Below, piece after piece: positions 7,981 through 16,718 of a stretch of 64,000 nt of DNA. How positions within the stretch are numbered: the first letter of the stretch is position 1; each line of letters begins with the position of its first letter. Source of the stretch: Dermabacter hominis NBRC 106157 (GTDB taxonomy: Bacteria; Actinomycetota; Actinomycetes; Actinomycetales; Dermabacteraceae); NCBI RefSeq assembly GCF_001570785.1, contig NZ_BCSI01000002.1, positions 186,001 through 250,000 on the forward strand, in the 5' to 3' direction. Under the pieces are notes generated by a model. It saw only the letters and a list, made by a program, of their open reading frames with translations. It had not been told where the DNA came from and ran no database searches. Position numbers and translations under genes: made by a program.

Positions 7981-10005
7981 ATGGCAGAAGTAGGAGAGAA
8001 CGCGCCCGGCGCGCACGCGGTCGCGCCGTGGTCGAAAGCGCCGCTCAAAGCGCACGCTAAGCAACTGGGACGCGACTTCCTCTACGTCTTCCCAAGCCTC
8101 GTGCTTGGCCTTCTCGTGGGCGGCACGCTCTTTACACTCGGCTTTCTCACCGTCTTTTCGCTTGCCTTCCTCCTCATCGGTCTTCTGTTCTTGCCGGGCA
8201 TCCTGCTCGCGGGCGGCTTCGCTGCTGACCTCACGAGAGTCCGCTCCAATGTGTGGAGCGGTGAGAAGGCACTTCGCCCCCGCACGAAAGTCCCCGAGTT
8301 CCACTCGTTCGCCGAGTACTTCCGTCTCCTCGGAAACCTGCGACTGTGGCTCGACTTCATCAGCGAGGCCCTCGTTCTTAACACCGTGCGCGTGACTGCC
8401 GCGTTGGTCCTTGGTGCCCAGGTTATTTTCACGCTTCTTTGCGGTCTGTTCTTCCCGTTCGTCACGCTCATCGATTTCACGTACGAGTCGGGAATGGCCA
8501 GTTTTGTTGTGCATAGGTTCAACCCAACCGTGGGCCTCGAGCCATACGCGCGCACACTCGCCTTAGTTGACTCAGCACTCTATGTAGGCCTTGGCCTCGT
8601 GCTCCTCGCCCTGTTTCCCTTCACCGTGCACATTGCCGCGCGTCTTGAGAACGGCCTCGTGCGTGAGATTCTCGAGGGGGACTCCTTCGCGACGATCAGC
8701 TTCAAGGGATGGGCGACTGCGGTGATCGCGGTCATCGCGCCGATGCGCATCGCCATTTCGGGTGACGGTGCCCTGTGGGAGCACATCGCGCCGCGGTACC
8801 TTCCCTTCGGCCTGTTCACGATCCCGGTCACAGGGCTGGCCTTTTCTTTGCTCGCGCTCACCTGGGCGCTCGCCTTCATCTTCCTCGTGCGGCGGCCGAA
8901 GCTCGGCTCCGTGCTCGCATGCGTCTCGTTTGTGGTGTCCTACGGCGGGATCATCACGCTCACCATCGTGAAGTTCAATGGCCAGGTGTTCATGCCCGGC
9001 ACGGAGGTTCCGGTTCTACTCGCCGGGCTCGCCCTCTTCACCCTGAGCCTTCACCGGAACGTCAAACACAGCACCGGAGTGTTCGGCGCCTTCAGCGTGA
9101 TCGCGCTGATGGGAACGATTGCGAGGTGCGTGGTGACGCACGGGCGCGCCTCCACCTCCGTGGACTTCATCCAGTGGAGCTTCCTCATTTTGGGCGTCAT
9201 GCTCGTCATGTGGATCGTCGCGGCGGCCTTCGGATACGGGCTTCGCTGGCTCGCCGATTCGGCTCGCGACGTCTCGCGTGAACGGGCGGCACGCCGCGAA
9301 GCCGAAGAGCGCCAAGAGCGTGCCTTCGCCGAGAGCGCCGAGCTCAGTGAGAGAGCCCGCATCGCGCGCGAAATGCACGACGTGGTCGCCCACTCGATGT
9401 CGGTCATCAGCGTCCAAGCACAAACCGCTCCCTACCGCCTCGCAGAATCACAACTCGACGAAGCGACACGCGCCGAATTCGCCTCAATAGCCGCGACCTC
9501 GCGCAACGCCCTTCAAGAAATGCGTGCCCTCCTCACGATGCTGCGCGGCACCGGTAGCGAAGAAGATGTCGCGAGGGCCCCGCAGCCCGAGCTCAAGGAT
9601 CTCCCCGAACTCGTGCAACGCTCGCGCGATGCCGGCGCCCACGTGAGCCTCACCGTGCCAGAGGCGGGCATCCCCGCAGTCCCCGCAACCGTCGGACTCG
9701 CCCTCTACCGCGCCGCCCAGGAGGGACTCGCCAACGCGCTCAGGCACGCACCCGGAAGCGACATTCACATCACGCTCATGACGAGTGAACATGTCACCGG
9801 CATCGACGTCGTCAATACCGCACCGCCCGAGGACTTCGAGCCTGCGCCCGGCTCCGGAATGGGGCTGCGCGGCGTTCGCGAGAGGGCCAACGCGCTCGGC
9901 GGCACCGTGAATGCGGGGGCGCATGCCGACGGTTCCTACAGCCTCATCGTGCGAATTCCGCACGCCGGAACGTGGGCAGCCGTCGGACAGCCCACGCCCC
10001 AGTGA
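7981..10005 (+). CDS. Membrane sensor histidine kinase (HisKA_3 type)
   Basis: 674 aa. The first about 430 residues are multi-spanning membrane sequence with many hydrophobic segments. A basic coiled-coil linker rich in Arg/Glu/Ala follows (about 430-457). The dimerisation/phospho-acceptor helix is ARIAREMHDVVAHSMSV, with the reactive His around residue 465, and a HATPase domain (about 560-665) ends with GMGLRGVRERANALGG. This is the DesK/NarX-like class that pairs with NarL regulators such as its divergent neighbour. The large polytopic sensor has no recognisable ligand domain, so the signal is unknown. Confidence 0.9.
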   Translation: MAEVGENAPGAHAVAPWSKAPLKAHAKQLGRDFLYVFPSLVLGLLVGGTLFTLGFLTVFSLAFLLIGLLFLPGILLAGGFAADLTRVRSNVWSGEKALRPRTKVPEFHSFAEYFRLLGNLRLWLDFISEALVLNTVRVTAALVLGAQVIFTLLCGLFFPFVTLIDFTYESGMASFVVHRFNPTVGLEPYARTLALVDSALYVGLGLVLLALFPFTVHIAARLENGLVREILEGDSFATISFKGWATAVIAVIAPMRIAISGDGALWEHIAPRYLPFGLFTIPVTGLAFSLLALTWALAFIFLVRRPKLGSVLACVSFVVSYGGIITLTIVKFNGQVFMPGTEVPVLLAGLALFTLSLHRNVKHSTGVFGAFSVIALMGTIARCVVTHGRASTSVDFIQWSFLILGVMLVMWIVAAAFGYGLRWLADSARDVSRERAARREAEERQERAFAESAELSERARIAREMHDVVAHSMSVISVQAQTAPYRLAESQLDEATRAEFASIAATSRNALQEMRALLTMLRGTGSEEDVARAPQPELKDLPELVQRSRDAGAHVSLTVPEAGIPAVPATVGLALYRAAQEGLANALRHAPGSDIHITLMTSEHVTGIDVVNTAPPEDFEPAPGSGMGLRGVRERANALGGTVNAGAHADGSYSLIVRIPHAGTWAAVGQPTPQ

Positions 10006-10153
10006 CCACTCGTGTGGCTCAGATCTCACGTTTCGTGCTGGGAGTGGCCCGTCCCCGAGCGTCCCGAACGACGTGTGGAAGAATGAAAGGGCAAACGCAA
10101 CGTGGATCTGCGAGGTACACGGGTGCCCGCGATCCCCACTCGAAGGAGCACAC

Positions 10154-11179
10154 ATGCCTGTTGCAACCCCGGAACAGTTCAACGAAATGATCGACCGCGC
10201 GAAGGAAGGCAAGTTCGCCTACCCCGCGATCAACGTGTCGAGCTCGCAGACTGCGATTGCCGCACTCCAGGGCTTCGTCGAAGCCGAGTCTGACGGCATC
10301 ATCCAGGTGTCCGTCGGCGGCGCCGAGTACCTCTCCGGTTCGACCGTGAAGAACCGCGTTCGCGGCTCGATCGCTCTTGCGAAGTTCATCCACGAGGTTG
10401 CCGAGGACTACAACATCACGGTTGGTGTTCACACCGACCACTGCGCGAAGGAAAACCTTCCCACCTGGGTTGAGCCCCTCATTGAATGGGACCTCAACGA
10501 GCGCGTCAACAAGGGCCTGAACCCGCTGTTCACCTCCCACATGTGGGACGGCTCGGCCGTTCCGGTCGACGAGAACCTTGAGATCGCCAAGCGCCTCCTC
10601 GAGAAGACCGTGGAAGCGAAGAAGATCCTCGAGATCGAGGTTGGCGTCGTCGGCGGCGAGGAAGACGGCTACTCGGCGGACGTCGACGAGTCGAAGCTCT
10701 TCTCGACCCCGGAAGACGGCCTCAAGACCGCCGAAGCCCTCGGCCTCGGCGAAAACGGCCGCTACATCACCGCCCTCACCTTCGGTAACGTGCACGGCGT
10801 GTACAAGCCGGGCAACGTTCGCCTCACCCCGTCGATCCTCCTCGACATCCAGAAGGCCGTTGGCGAGAAGTACGGCAAGGACATGCCGTTCGACCTCGTG
10901 ATGCACGGTGGCTCGGGCTCGACCCTCGAAGAGATCCAGGAAGCTGTCGACAACGGCGTCATCAAGATGAACGTTGACACCGACACCCAGTACGCCTTCT
11001 CGCGCCCCGTTGCGGGCCACATGCTCGAGAACTACGAGGGCGTCCTCAAGATCGATGGTGAGGTCGGCAACAAGAAGATGTACGACCCGCGTTCGTGGGG
11101 CAAGAAGGCCGAGGCTGGCATGGCAAAGCGCGTCGTCGAGGCGTGCGAGAACCTCCGCTCGGCTGGCCACAAGATGTGA
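10154..11179 (+). CDS. fba: Class II fructose-bisphosphate aldolase
   Basis: 341 aa zinc-dependent aldolase of glycolysis/gluconeogenesis (fructose 1,6-bisphosphate to DHAP and G3P). Visible are GVHTDHC (zinc His, about 90-96), EIEVGVVGGEEDG, FGNVHGVYKPGN with a further zinc His, and the phosphate-binding VMHGGSGST. ATG 10154 was chosen over upstream in-frame starts because it follows AAGGAG at ideal spacing and gives the standard N-terminus MPVATPEQFNEM. Codon use is strongly biased, as expected for a highly expressed gene. A strong hairpin terminator follows. Confidence 0.96.
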   Translation: MPVATPEQFNEMIDRAKEGKFAYPAINVSSSQTAIAALQGFVEAESDGIIQVSVGGAEYLSGSTVKNRVRGSIALAKFIHEVAEDYNITVGVHTDHCAKENLPTWVEPLIEWDLNERVNKGLNPLFTSHMWDGSAVPVDENLEIAKRLLEKTVEAKKILEIEVGVVGGEEDGYSADVDESKLFSTPEDGLKTAEALGLGENGRYITALTFGNVHGVYKPGNVRLTPSILLDIQKAVGEKYGKDMPFDLVMHGGSGSTLEEIQEAVDNGVIKMNVDTDTQYAFSRPVAGHMLENYEGVLKIDGEVGNKKMYDPRSWGKKAEAGMAKRVVEACENLRSAGHKM

Positions 11180-11197
11180 TCCTCGTCTGAGGTAGCG

Positions 11198-11234
11198 AAA
11201 GCGCCCCTTCCCGGATAGCGGGAGGGGCGCTTTT
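11198..11234 (+). terminator. Rho-independent terminator of fba
   Basis: Stem AAAGCGCCCCTTCCCG paired with CGGGAGGGGCGCTTTT around a short loop, followed by T residues. It lies 18 bp past the aldolase stop and before the convergent YccF gene, so it may serve both. Confidence 0.9.
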
Positions 11235-11262
11235 GTGTCGCTGAGTGTGTAGAGGCGGGCGC

Positions 11263-11664
11263 TCAGATCACGCGTGAGTCGCCGGTCGTGACGATCTCCT
11301 TGCCGAAGGGGAAGCAGGTGATGGGGATGAGCTTGAGGTTTGCCCACGCGAGCGGAAGGCCGATGATCGTCACGGCCTGTGCAAGCGCGGTCGCGACATG
11401 GCCTGCCGCAAGCCACAGGCCCGCGATGAGGAACCACACGACGTTGCCGAGGGTTCCCACCGCGCCAAGGGGCCGCACCTGCACGGCTTCGCGACCGAAC
11501 GGGAAGATCACGTAGTTCGCGATGCGGAAGCTCGCCACGCCAAACGGAATCGTGACGATGAAGATGCACGCGATGATGCCCGCGAGGATGTATCCGAGCC
11601 ACAGCCAAAGGCCGGCGGTAATAACCCAAATGATGTTGAGAATGACGTTGATGATGGTGCGCAT
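11263..11664 (-). CDS. yccF: YccF-family membrane protein
   Basis: 133 aa with two copies of a short hydrophobic unit: LGYILAGIIACIFIVTIPFG near 23-42 and a second near 85-105, each followed by an aromatic-Pro-Phe-Gly-(R/K)-E motif (VIFPFGREA; TCFPFGKEI). This internal repeat with FPFG is typical of the YccF (DUF307) inner-membrane family. No function is established. It is convergent with fba and upstream of the next minus-strand gene's 3' end (63 bp). Confidence 0.88.
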   Translation of the reverse strand: MRTIINVILNIIWVITAGLWLWLGYILAGIIACIFIVTIPFGVASFRIANYVIFPFGREAVQVRPLGAVGTLGNVVWFLIAGLWLAAGHVATALAQAVTIIGLPLAWANLKLIPITCFPFGKEIVTTGDSRVI

Positions 11665-11727
11665 ACCACCAACGTACTCCCCGAAAAGGAAGAGTGCGAG
11701 GGCCGTCCGGGCCAGAGCACTACGGCA

Positions 11728-12288
11728 TTAGCGAGCGCCGTCCGTAGCCTCGAGCGCAACCCACGGATCCGGCTCGTGAGTGAAACGATTGCGAAGGTCG
11801 CGACGCACGATTTCAATACTCCACATCCAGATGATGTGGCCGAAGAACTCGCTCACGTGCTCCTGCCACGGCTGATCCCACGGCGCGGGCACCGTGCCGA
11901 GTGCAGGCATGAGCAGGACGTGGAAAACGACGTGGATGACGATGCCGAATGCTGCACCCTGCCACAGGGTGATCTTGGGGAAACGCTCGGCAACAACGCA
12001 GTAGAGAACCGCGAAGACAATCGCAAAGCTGAAGTGGACGATGAAGCTCATGATTGGCAGGCCGTTGCCATTGAAATGAACGAGCGTGTGGGTGACGTCC
12101 TCGCTGAGTCCCAGTTGCTGTAGGAGCTGCTGCGGCGGGTTGGTGGCGTTGCGCTCGGGTGTGCGCGGTGGGAATGGCACCTCCCAGCCAAACTTCACGA
12201 TTGCGGAGAACAAGCCGCCGATGAGGCCCACGAGGAGGGCGGTCGCGTAGCGGCGGCGAGAAGGGTCTGTGGTCGAAGGAAGTGCCAT
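11728..12288 (-). CDS. YagU-like (DUF1440) membrane protein
   Basis: 186 aa from the ATG at 12288, chosen because an AAAGG Shine-Dalgarno precedes it; an upstream in-frame start at 12339 lacks one. Hydrophobic segments are visible near 17-35, 80-105 and 118-140. YATALLVGLIGGLFSAIVKFGWEV and the conserved PRTP, HFSFAIVFAVLYC and WQEHVSEFFGHIIWMW blocks match the YagU/DUF1440 inner-membrane family, linked in E. coli to acid resistance. Function here is unproven. Confidence 0.8.
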   Translation of the reverse strand: MALPSTTDPSRRRYATALLVGLIGGLFSAIVKFGWEVPFPPRTPERNATNPPQQLLQQLGLSEDVTHTLVHFNGNGLPIMSFIVHFSFAIVFAVLYCVVAERFPKITLWQGAAFGIVIHVVFHVLLMPALGTVPAPWDQPWQEHVSEFFGHIIWMWSIEIVRRDLRNRFTHEPDPWVALEATDGAR

Positions 12289-12308
12289 GATTGCCTTTCG
12301 GATGTGGC

Positions 12309-12333
12309 CCGACGGTTGCCGTGCCACCGTCGG
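12309..12333. other. Hairpin upstream of the YagU-like gene
   Basis: CCGACGGT (12309-12316) pairs with ACCGTCGG (12326-12333) across a 9-base loop, about 20 bp upstream of the YagU-like start codon. There is no T-run on the gene's strand, so an operator or 5' leader hairpin is more likely than a terminator. Confidence 0.4.
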
Positions 12334-12549
12334 ACTCAAAAGCGCACCCTGGGCGCGCGCCCTTTACCCTAGCCACCCATACGCCCGGTAGGAGGGGTCG
12401 AAAGTCCGCACGTCATGAACCTCCGCGGATCAGCCGCAGATGCGGTCTCACAATGTGGGGGAAGCGTCCTTCGCCCTCGCATCGGGAGCCCGCGCGACTA
12501 GACTAGATCCGTTTTCAACGATCCGGAGGGCGAGGAAGGCGGAGCACGC

Positions 12550-14127
12550 GTGTCACAGTCGCAGGGCCTCTTGAGGGGAACGCCGTGGAAAGCGATCGTG
12601 CTCTTCTCGGTGCCGCTTTTGATCGGCAACGTCGTGCAGCAGCTCTACCAGTTCGTCGATGCGATGGTCGTGGGCCGCCACCTCGGGGTCCTCGCTCTTG
12701 CCTCGGTGGGTGCGAGCATGAGTCTTCTGTTCCTCATCACGGGGTTTGCGTGGGGCATGACGAGTGGTTTCGCGATCCCCGTCGCGCAAGCGTTCGGCGC
12801 GAACGACATCAAGGGGCTCAGGCGTTCGGTCGCGGCCGGAGCGATTCTCTCGGGCGCCACGAGTCTCCTCATGACCCTCGTCGGCACTATTTTTATTCGA
12901 CCGTTGCTCCAGCTCATGCAAACCCCGCCGGAGCTCATCGACGACGCCGCGACGTTTGGGTTCTGGAGCTTTCTGTTCATGTTCACGCTCGTGTTCTTCA
13001 ACTTCCTCGCGGCGATTATCCGCGCGGTGGGGGACTCGCGCACACCTCTCGTGTTTCTCGCGATTGCGTGCCTTCTCAACGTCGCCCTCGTGATCGTCTT
13101 TGTGGCGGTGCTCGACTGGGGTATCGCCGGCGCAGCGTTCGCTACGGCGGTCTCGCAGCTCACATCGGTGCTTCTCTGCGTCACCTGGGTGCGGTGGCGC
13201 ATCCCCGTGCTACACATGGGCCTCGACGACTGGAAAGTGACGATGCCCGAGCTGCGAGAGCATTTGAACCTGGGCCTTCCGCTCGGCTTCCAGACCTCGG
13301 TGATTGCGATCGGCACGATCGCCGTCCAGGTGCGCCTCAACGACCTCGGGCCCAACGCGGTCGCTGCCTTCACCGCGGCAGGAAGGGTCGATGGTATCGC
13401 CGTCACCTTCCTCGCGTCCCTCGGGCTCGCAACTTCGACCTTCGTCGCGCAGAACTACGGTGCGCGCCAGATTGATCGCGTCAAGCACGGTGTGCGGCAG
13501 TCGCTCGTCGTGAGCATCATCGTGTCGATCGTGATCGGCCTCGCCCTGTTCCTCCTCGGCGCCGTGTTCGTCGAGCTCTTCATCGGGAATGAGCAGCCCG
13601 TGGTGCTCAACCTTGCCCACGACGCCCTCAAGATCTACTCGGTGGCCTATTGGATCCTCGGAGTGCTGTTCGTGGTGCGTGGCGCGCTTCAGGGGCTTGG
13701 TCACATGAAGCCTCCGTTCTACTCGGGCATCGCCGAGCTCGTTATGCGCGTCTTCACCGCCGTTGTGCTCGGCGCTCTTTTCGGCTTCATCGGTGTTGCG
13801 TGGGGCGCGCCGCTCGCATGGATCGGGTCGATTGCGCTGCTCATTCCCTCCTACATCGTCATTAGCCGGAAGCTTGATGAACGCACCTACCGCTCGGGGC
13901 CGCGCACCGAAGAGATCGAGGTTCTCTCCGCGCCGTTGCTCGCCGAGAAGGGCGTCGTGGCCGACCCGACGATCCTTCAGGGCGAAAGCTTCGAGGACGT
14001 GCGCACGGGCCCGATCCCTATCGTCCGCGACCGAGGTGAAACCGGTCAGTTCCCCGCCCTTGACGAGACCTATGTCCTCACGGATGACGAACCAACATCC
14101 GAAGATCCGGAAGATGAACAGGCGTAG
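12550..14127 (+). CDS. MATE-family efflux transporter with hydrophilic C-terminal tail
   Basis: 525 aa. About twelve membrane segments in two MatE halves: RGTPWKAIVLFSVPLLIGNVVQQLYQFVDAMVVG-type start (about 9-40), then a second half from about 240 (LPLGFQTSVIAIGTIAVQ). These pumps expel cationic drugs or metabolites using Na+ or H+ gradients. After the last helix (about 447) comes an acidic tail of roughly 75 residues, longer than usual. GTG start 12550 follows GGAG. A MarR regulator gene lies 103 bp downstream on the same strand and may control it. Confidence 0.9.
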   Translation: MSQSQGLLRGTPWKAIVLFSVPLLIGNVVQQLYQFVDAMVVGRHLGVLALASVGASMSLLFLITGFAWGMTSGFAIPVAQAFGANDIKGLRRSVAAGAILSGATSLLMTLVGTIFIRPLLQLMQTPPELIDDAATFGFWSFLFMFTLVFFNFLAAIIRAVGDSRTPLVFLAIACLLNVALVIVFVAVLDWGIAGAAFATAVSQLTSVLLCVTWVRWRIPVLHMGLDDWKVTMPELREHLNLGLPLGFQTSVIAIGTIAVQVRLNDLGPNAVAAFTAAGRVDGIAVTFLASLGLATSTFVAQNYGARQIDRVKHGVRQSLVVSIIVSIVIGLALFLLGAVFVELFIGNEQPVVLNLAHDALKIYSVAYWILGVLFVVRGALQGLGHMKPPFYSGIAELVMRVFTAVVLGALFGFIGVAWGAPLAWIGSIALLIPSYIVISRKLDERTYRSGPRTEEIEVLSAPLLAEKGVVADPTILQGESFEDVRTGPIPIVRDRGETGQFPALDETYVLTDDEPTSEDPEDEQA

Positions 14128-14230
14128 AACCACGAGTGTCGCACGAGTGAGTTTCTGCCAGGTTTGATGGTGCATACTTGCCTGTGCCCCGCGCGGGAAG
14201 AGTGCCCGCTGCCGAGCAGGAAGGTTCACC

Positions 14231-14701
14231 GTGTCCGCACAAGGCCGCACATTGACACCGCTCGTCGAGATCATCGACGAAATGCTCCTTATTTCGCGCC
14301 GAATCCAGGCTCTCAACGTTGATATTCCCGGCATGCGAGGGCTCTCAACGGTCGAAGCGATGATCCTCCGACATATCGGCCGCACCCCGGGTATTACGCC
14401 GGGAAAGGTGGCCGAAGACATCATTCTGCGGCCATCAAACGCGAGCGCCGCGATCCGCGACCTCGAGAGCAACGGCCTCGTGGGCCGCGTGCCAGACATG
14501 GTCGATCGCCGCTCCAATCACCTGTTCATCACCGAAAAGGGCGAGCGGGCGGTCGCAGCTATGCACGAGGCCTGGGAACAGTACTACGCGGGAACGCTCG
14601 CTGCCGCCGATGTTGAGGACGGCCGCGCTCTCGTGCGTGCGATGGGCGAGCGGGTGCGCGCCACGATGACGGGCGAGGACGCCGAAGACGAAGAGGCCTA
14701 G
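14231..14701 (+). CDS. MarR-family transcriptional regulator
   Basis: 156 aa winged helix-turn-helix protein. The recognition region is LSTVEAMILRHIGRTPGITPGKVAEDIILRPSNASAAIRDLE-like (about 38-80), followed by the wing DMVDRRSNHLFITEKGE (about 88-104) with the family's D-x-R-(S) pair. It follows the MATE pump gene and is a plausible local repressor of it. GTG start at 14231 after AGGAAGG. Its 3' end overlaps the convergent DUF2516 gene by 4 bp. Confidence 0.9.
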   Translation: MSAQGRTLTPLVEIIDEMLLISRRIQALNVDIPGMRGLSTVEAMILRHIGRTPGITPGKVAEDIILRPSNASAAIRDLESNGLVGRVPDMVDRRSNHLFITEKGERAVAAMHEAWEQYYAGTLAAADVEDGRALVRAMGERVRATMTGEDAEDEEA

Positions 14702-15021
14702 CGCGAGCCTCGCCCCTGCGCGTTACCCATGACCTGGCGCAACGCGGGAAGGACATCGGCAAGGAATACGCCTGCCATGACGAAGCCGATGATCTGAAGC
14801 ATGATCGTGAAAGGCCCCACTCCGCGCCCGAGTCCTGTGACAACACCGATGACGAGCGCGCCAGCGGTCATAAGCGCCCAAAAAGTCTTCGTCCGCTTAA
14901 AAGCTGCGTCGTAAGCCCTCGCCGGGAAACGCAGGGCATTCACGAGTGCCCACGCCTCGATCGCCACAAAAACGACGGCGAGGGCGAGCGACAGGTAGTA
15001 CGCGATGGTGTAGGTAATCAC
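14698..15021 (-). CDS. DUF2516 small membrane protein
   Basis: 107 aa with three hydrophobic segments (about 4-28, 47-65, 71-93) and the conserved LRFPARAYDAAFKRTKTFW stretch between the first two. This matches the actinobacterial DUF2516 family, which has no known function. Its start overlaps the stop of the upstream FUSC-type gene by 4 bp, so it is translationally coupled to it. Confidence 0.85.
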   Translation of the reverse strand: MITYTIAYYLSLALAVVFVAIEAWALVNALRFPARAYDAAFKRTKTFWALMTAGALVIGVVTGLGRGVGPFTIMLQIIGFVMAGVFLADVLPALRQVMGNAQGRGSR

Positions 15022-16268
15022 GGATTCATTCTACGGTCGGGATCGGTGCGGTCGGTGATGAGAAGCTCGAGCGCTTCGGTCGAGGCGGGAGGCTCAACCG
15101 CCTTCATTTCGCGCGTAATGGGGCGAGGGCCCACGATATCCGCGTCGGCGACGACGATGAGGGACGGCAGGAAGCGGCGCGCGTCAGAGCTCGGAAGGCC
15201 GGTCGCCTCGAGGAGATCGACCGCGAGGGCACGCAGCTGAATAACGAGGGAAATCCCCTCAAAATGGCCGAGGCGCCCGACGGTTCCCTCCGCCGTAGCG
15301 AGCAGAGTTTCGGGAGTGAGGTGCGCGCAAAAGAGGCGAAGCTTGCGCCGAGCCTTCGTGAAGTCCGCCTCCGTGTCGACACCGGCCTGGATCTCGTCGA
15401 TGGCGTCGACTGCCGCGGTGAAGGCCTCGCCCAGATTTGGAAACGTGTGGGGCTGCGTGACCCGCAAGAATTCGGCCTCTCGTCGCGCGATCACGCGGGC
15501 GTTGCGCATGGCGCGGTCGCTTCCCACAAGCAGGTGCTTCACGCGGTTGACGTGCTCGTGATGGCGGTGGAGGGTCGGCGAGTAGCTCGTGAGCTCATTA
15601 GCCGTGTCGTTCGCGAGGGCCCAGGCGTCGGTGTGAAGCTGCGATGTGTTCCTGAGGTGCGTGAGCGCTTTCGTCGCGAGCCGCATATCGCCTATGCGTG
15701 CCGCCTCCGCGAGCTGCGTGAGGGTGTCTTTGAGTTCGGTAAAGAAACTATCGGCAGCCTTTCGTTGCTCTCGGCGAGGGTCGCGTGAGAAGGCGATGTG
15801 GACGATAAGCCCGAGCGAGATGCCCGTAATCGCATCGAGTGCTCGCCCCTGCGGTGTCATGGTCGGGGTTTGCGGCAACAGCAGAACGATCATCGACTGG
15901 ATGCCCACCTGGATCGAGAAGATGACGCTGGCCTTGATAAAGCGCGAGAACATCAGCGACACGAGCAGAGTGACGAAGAGTTGCCATGTGCCCGAGCCAA
16001 TGACGAGGCGGGCGATTTCGCCGAGGATGATCCCCGTGAACACGCCCGTGCTCATGTCGATGCTCTTGCGGATCTTTGTTTCGAGCGTCAGCCCGATGAT
16101 GAGGAAGGCGGTGATGCCGGCGTAGAACGGCGCGACGTGGCCCCACAGATGCTGCGAGAGCCAATAGGCGGCCGCGGCGGTGAATGCCGCAAGCAGAATC
16201 TGCCAGGCTCCGTTGCGGGCGCGAGAAGCACCCGAGCGCGCCCATTTTCGATACCGGGGCTCCTTCAC
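15018..16268 (-). CDS. FUSC-family (aromatic acid exporter-like) membrane protein
   Basis: 416 aa. The N-terminal half has six closely packed membrane segments (about 25-165), including FYAGITAFLIIGLTLETKIRKSIDMSTGVFTGIILGE-type sequence. A long helical, soluble C-terminal region (about 170-400) follows. This layout is the FUSC/ArAE family, related to AaeB aromatic carboxylate efflux pumps. The substrate is unknown. It overlaps its neighbours by 4 bp on both sides, making a three-gene chain from 16702 down to 14698. Confidence 0.83.
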   Translation of the reverse strand: MKEPRYRKWARSGASRARNGAWQILLAAFTAAAAYWLSQHLWGHVAPFYAGITAFLIIGLTLETKIRKSIDMSTGVFTGIILGEIARLVIGSGTWQLFVTLLVSLMFSRFIKASVIFSIQVGIQSMIVLLLPQTPTMTPQGRALDAITGISLGLIVHIAFSRDPRREQRKAADSFFTELKDTLTQLAEAARIGDMRLATKALTHLRNTSQLHTDAWALANDTANELTSYSPTLHRHHEHVNRVKHLLVGSDRAMRNARVIARREAEFLRVTQPHTFPNLGEAFTAAVDAIDEIQAGVDTEADFTKARRKLRLFCAHLTPETLLATAEGTVGRLGHFEGISLVIQLRALAVDLLEATGLPSSDARRFLPSLIVVADADIVGPRPITREMKAVEPPASTEALELLITDRTDPDRRMNP

Positions 16269-16702
16269 TCCCTGACCCTCCTCGCGGGGGCGACGGGTTC
16301 GCGAAGGCGTAGCTCAAGAAGCTTATCGATTTCGAACCACTCCCCGTCGCGGCCGCCGCGTCCCACGATGAGAGGAGCGCTCTTGGGCTCGAGCGTCGCC
16401 CCCTTAAGCCGCGTGAGGAGGTCGCCCGGGGCCGAAAGGATGTAGTAGTTGCCGTCGGTATCGATGCCGACCGTACGATCCGACTTCAGGTACCAACCGA
16501 TGTGAGTGGTTTTCACGGGGCGCGAGCCCTTGTAGGGGAGTGCCCGCAGGGGGTGCGGTTCGATCCCGGCTTCGCGCAGGCGTGCAATCCCGTCGCGGAT
16601 GATCGCCGTGGCCTTCTCGTGCTCCTCGCGCTCCGCTCGGCGCAAGTTGCGTTCCTGGACCTCGAAGATCTCCGCTTTGCGGGACTTCCACTCCTCGTCC
16701 AC
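16265..16702 (-). CDS. Conserved hypothetical protein, 145 aa
   Basis: The GTG start at 16702 was chosen because GGAG precedes it by seven bases and the preceding in-frame sequence is unlike coding sequence. The first third is a charged helix (DEEWKSRKAEIFEVQERNLRRAEREE), then a compact mixed domain with KTTHIGWYLKSDRTVGIDTDGNYYILSAP-type strands and a closing GEWFEIDKLLELRLRE. No family recognised. Its stop overlaps the FUSC-type gene start by 4 bp, and the YgfZ gene ends 17 bp upstream. Confidence 0.75.
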   Translation of the reverse strand: MDEEWKSRKAEIFEVQERNLRRAEREEHEKATAIIRDGIARLREAGIEPHPLRALPYKGSRPVKTTHIGWYLKSDRTVGIDTDGNYYILSAPGDLLTRLKGATLEPKSAPLIVGRGGRDGEWFEIDKLLELRLREPVAPARRVRE

Positions 16703-16718
16703 GTGGGACTCCTTTTGA

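Noticed and set aside
9911-10153. Longer N-terminus for the aldolase from an upstream in-frame start
   Set aside because: It would overlap the kinase gene and add residues unlike any aldolase; the ATG at 10154 has a strong ribosome-binding site.
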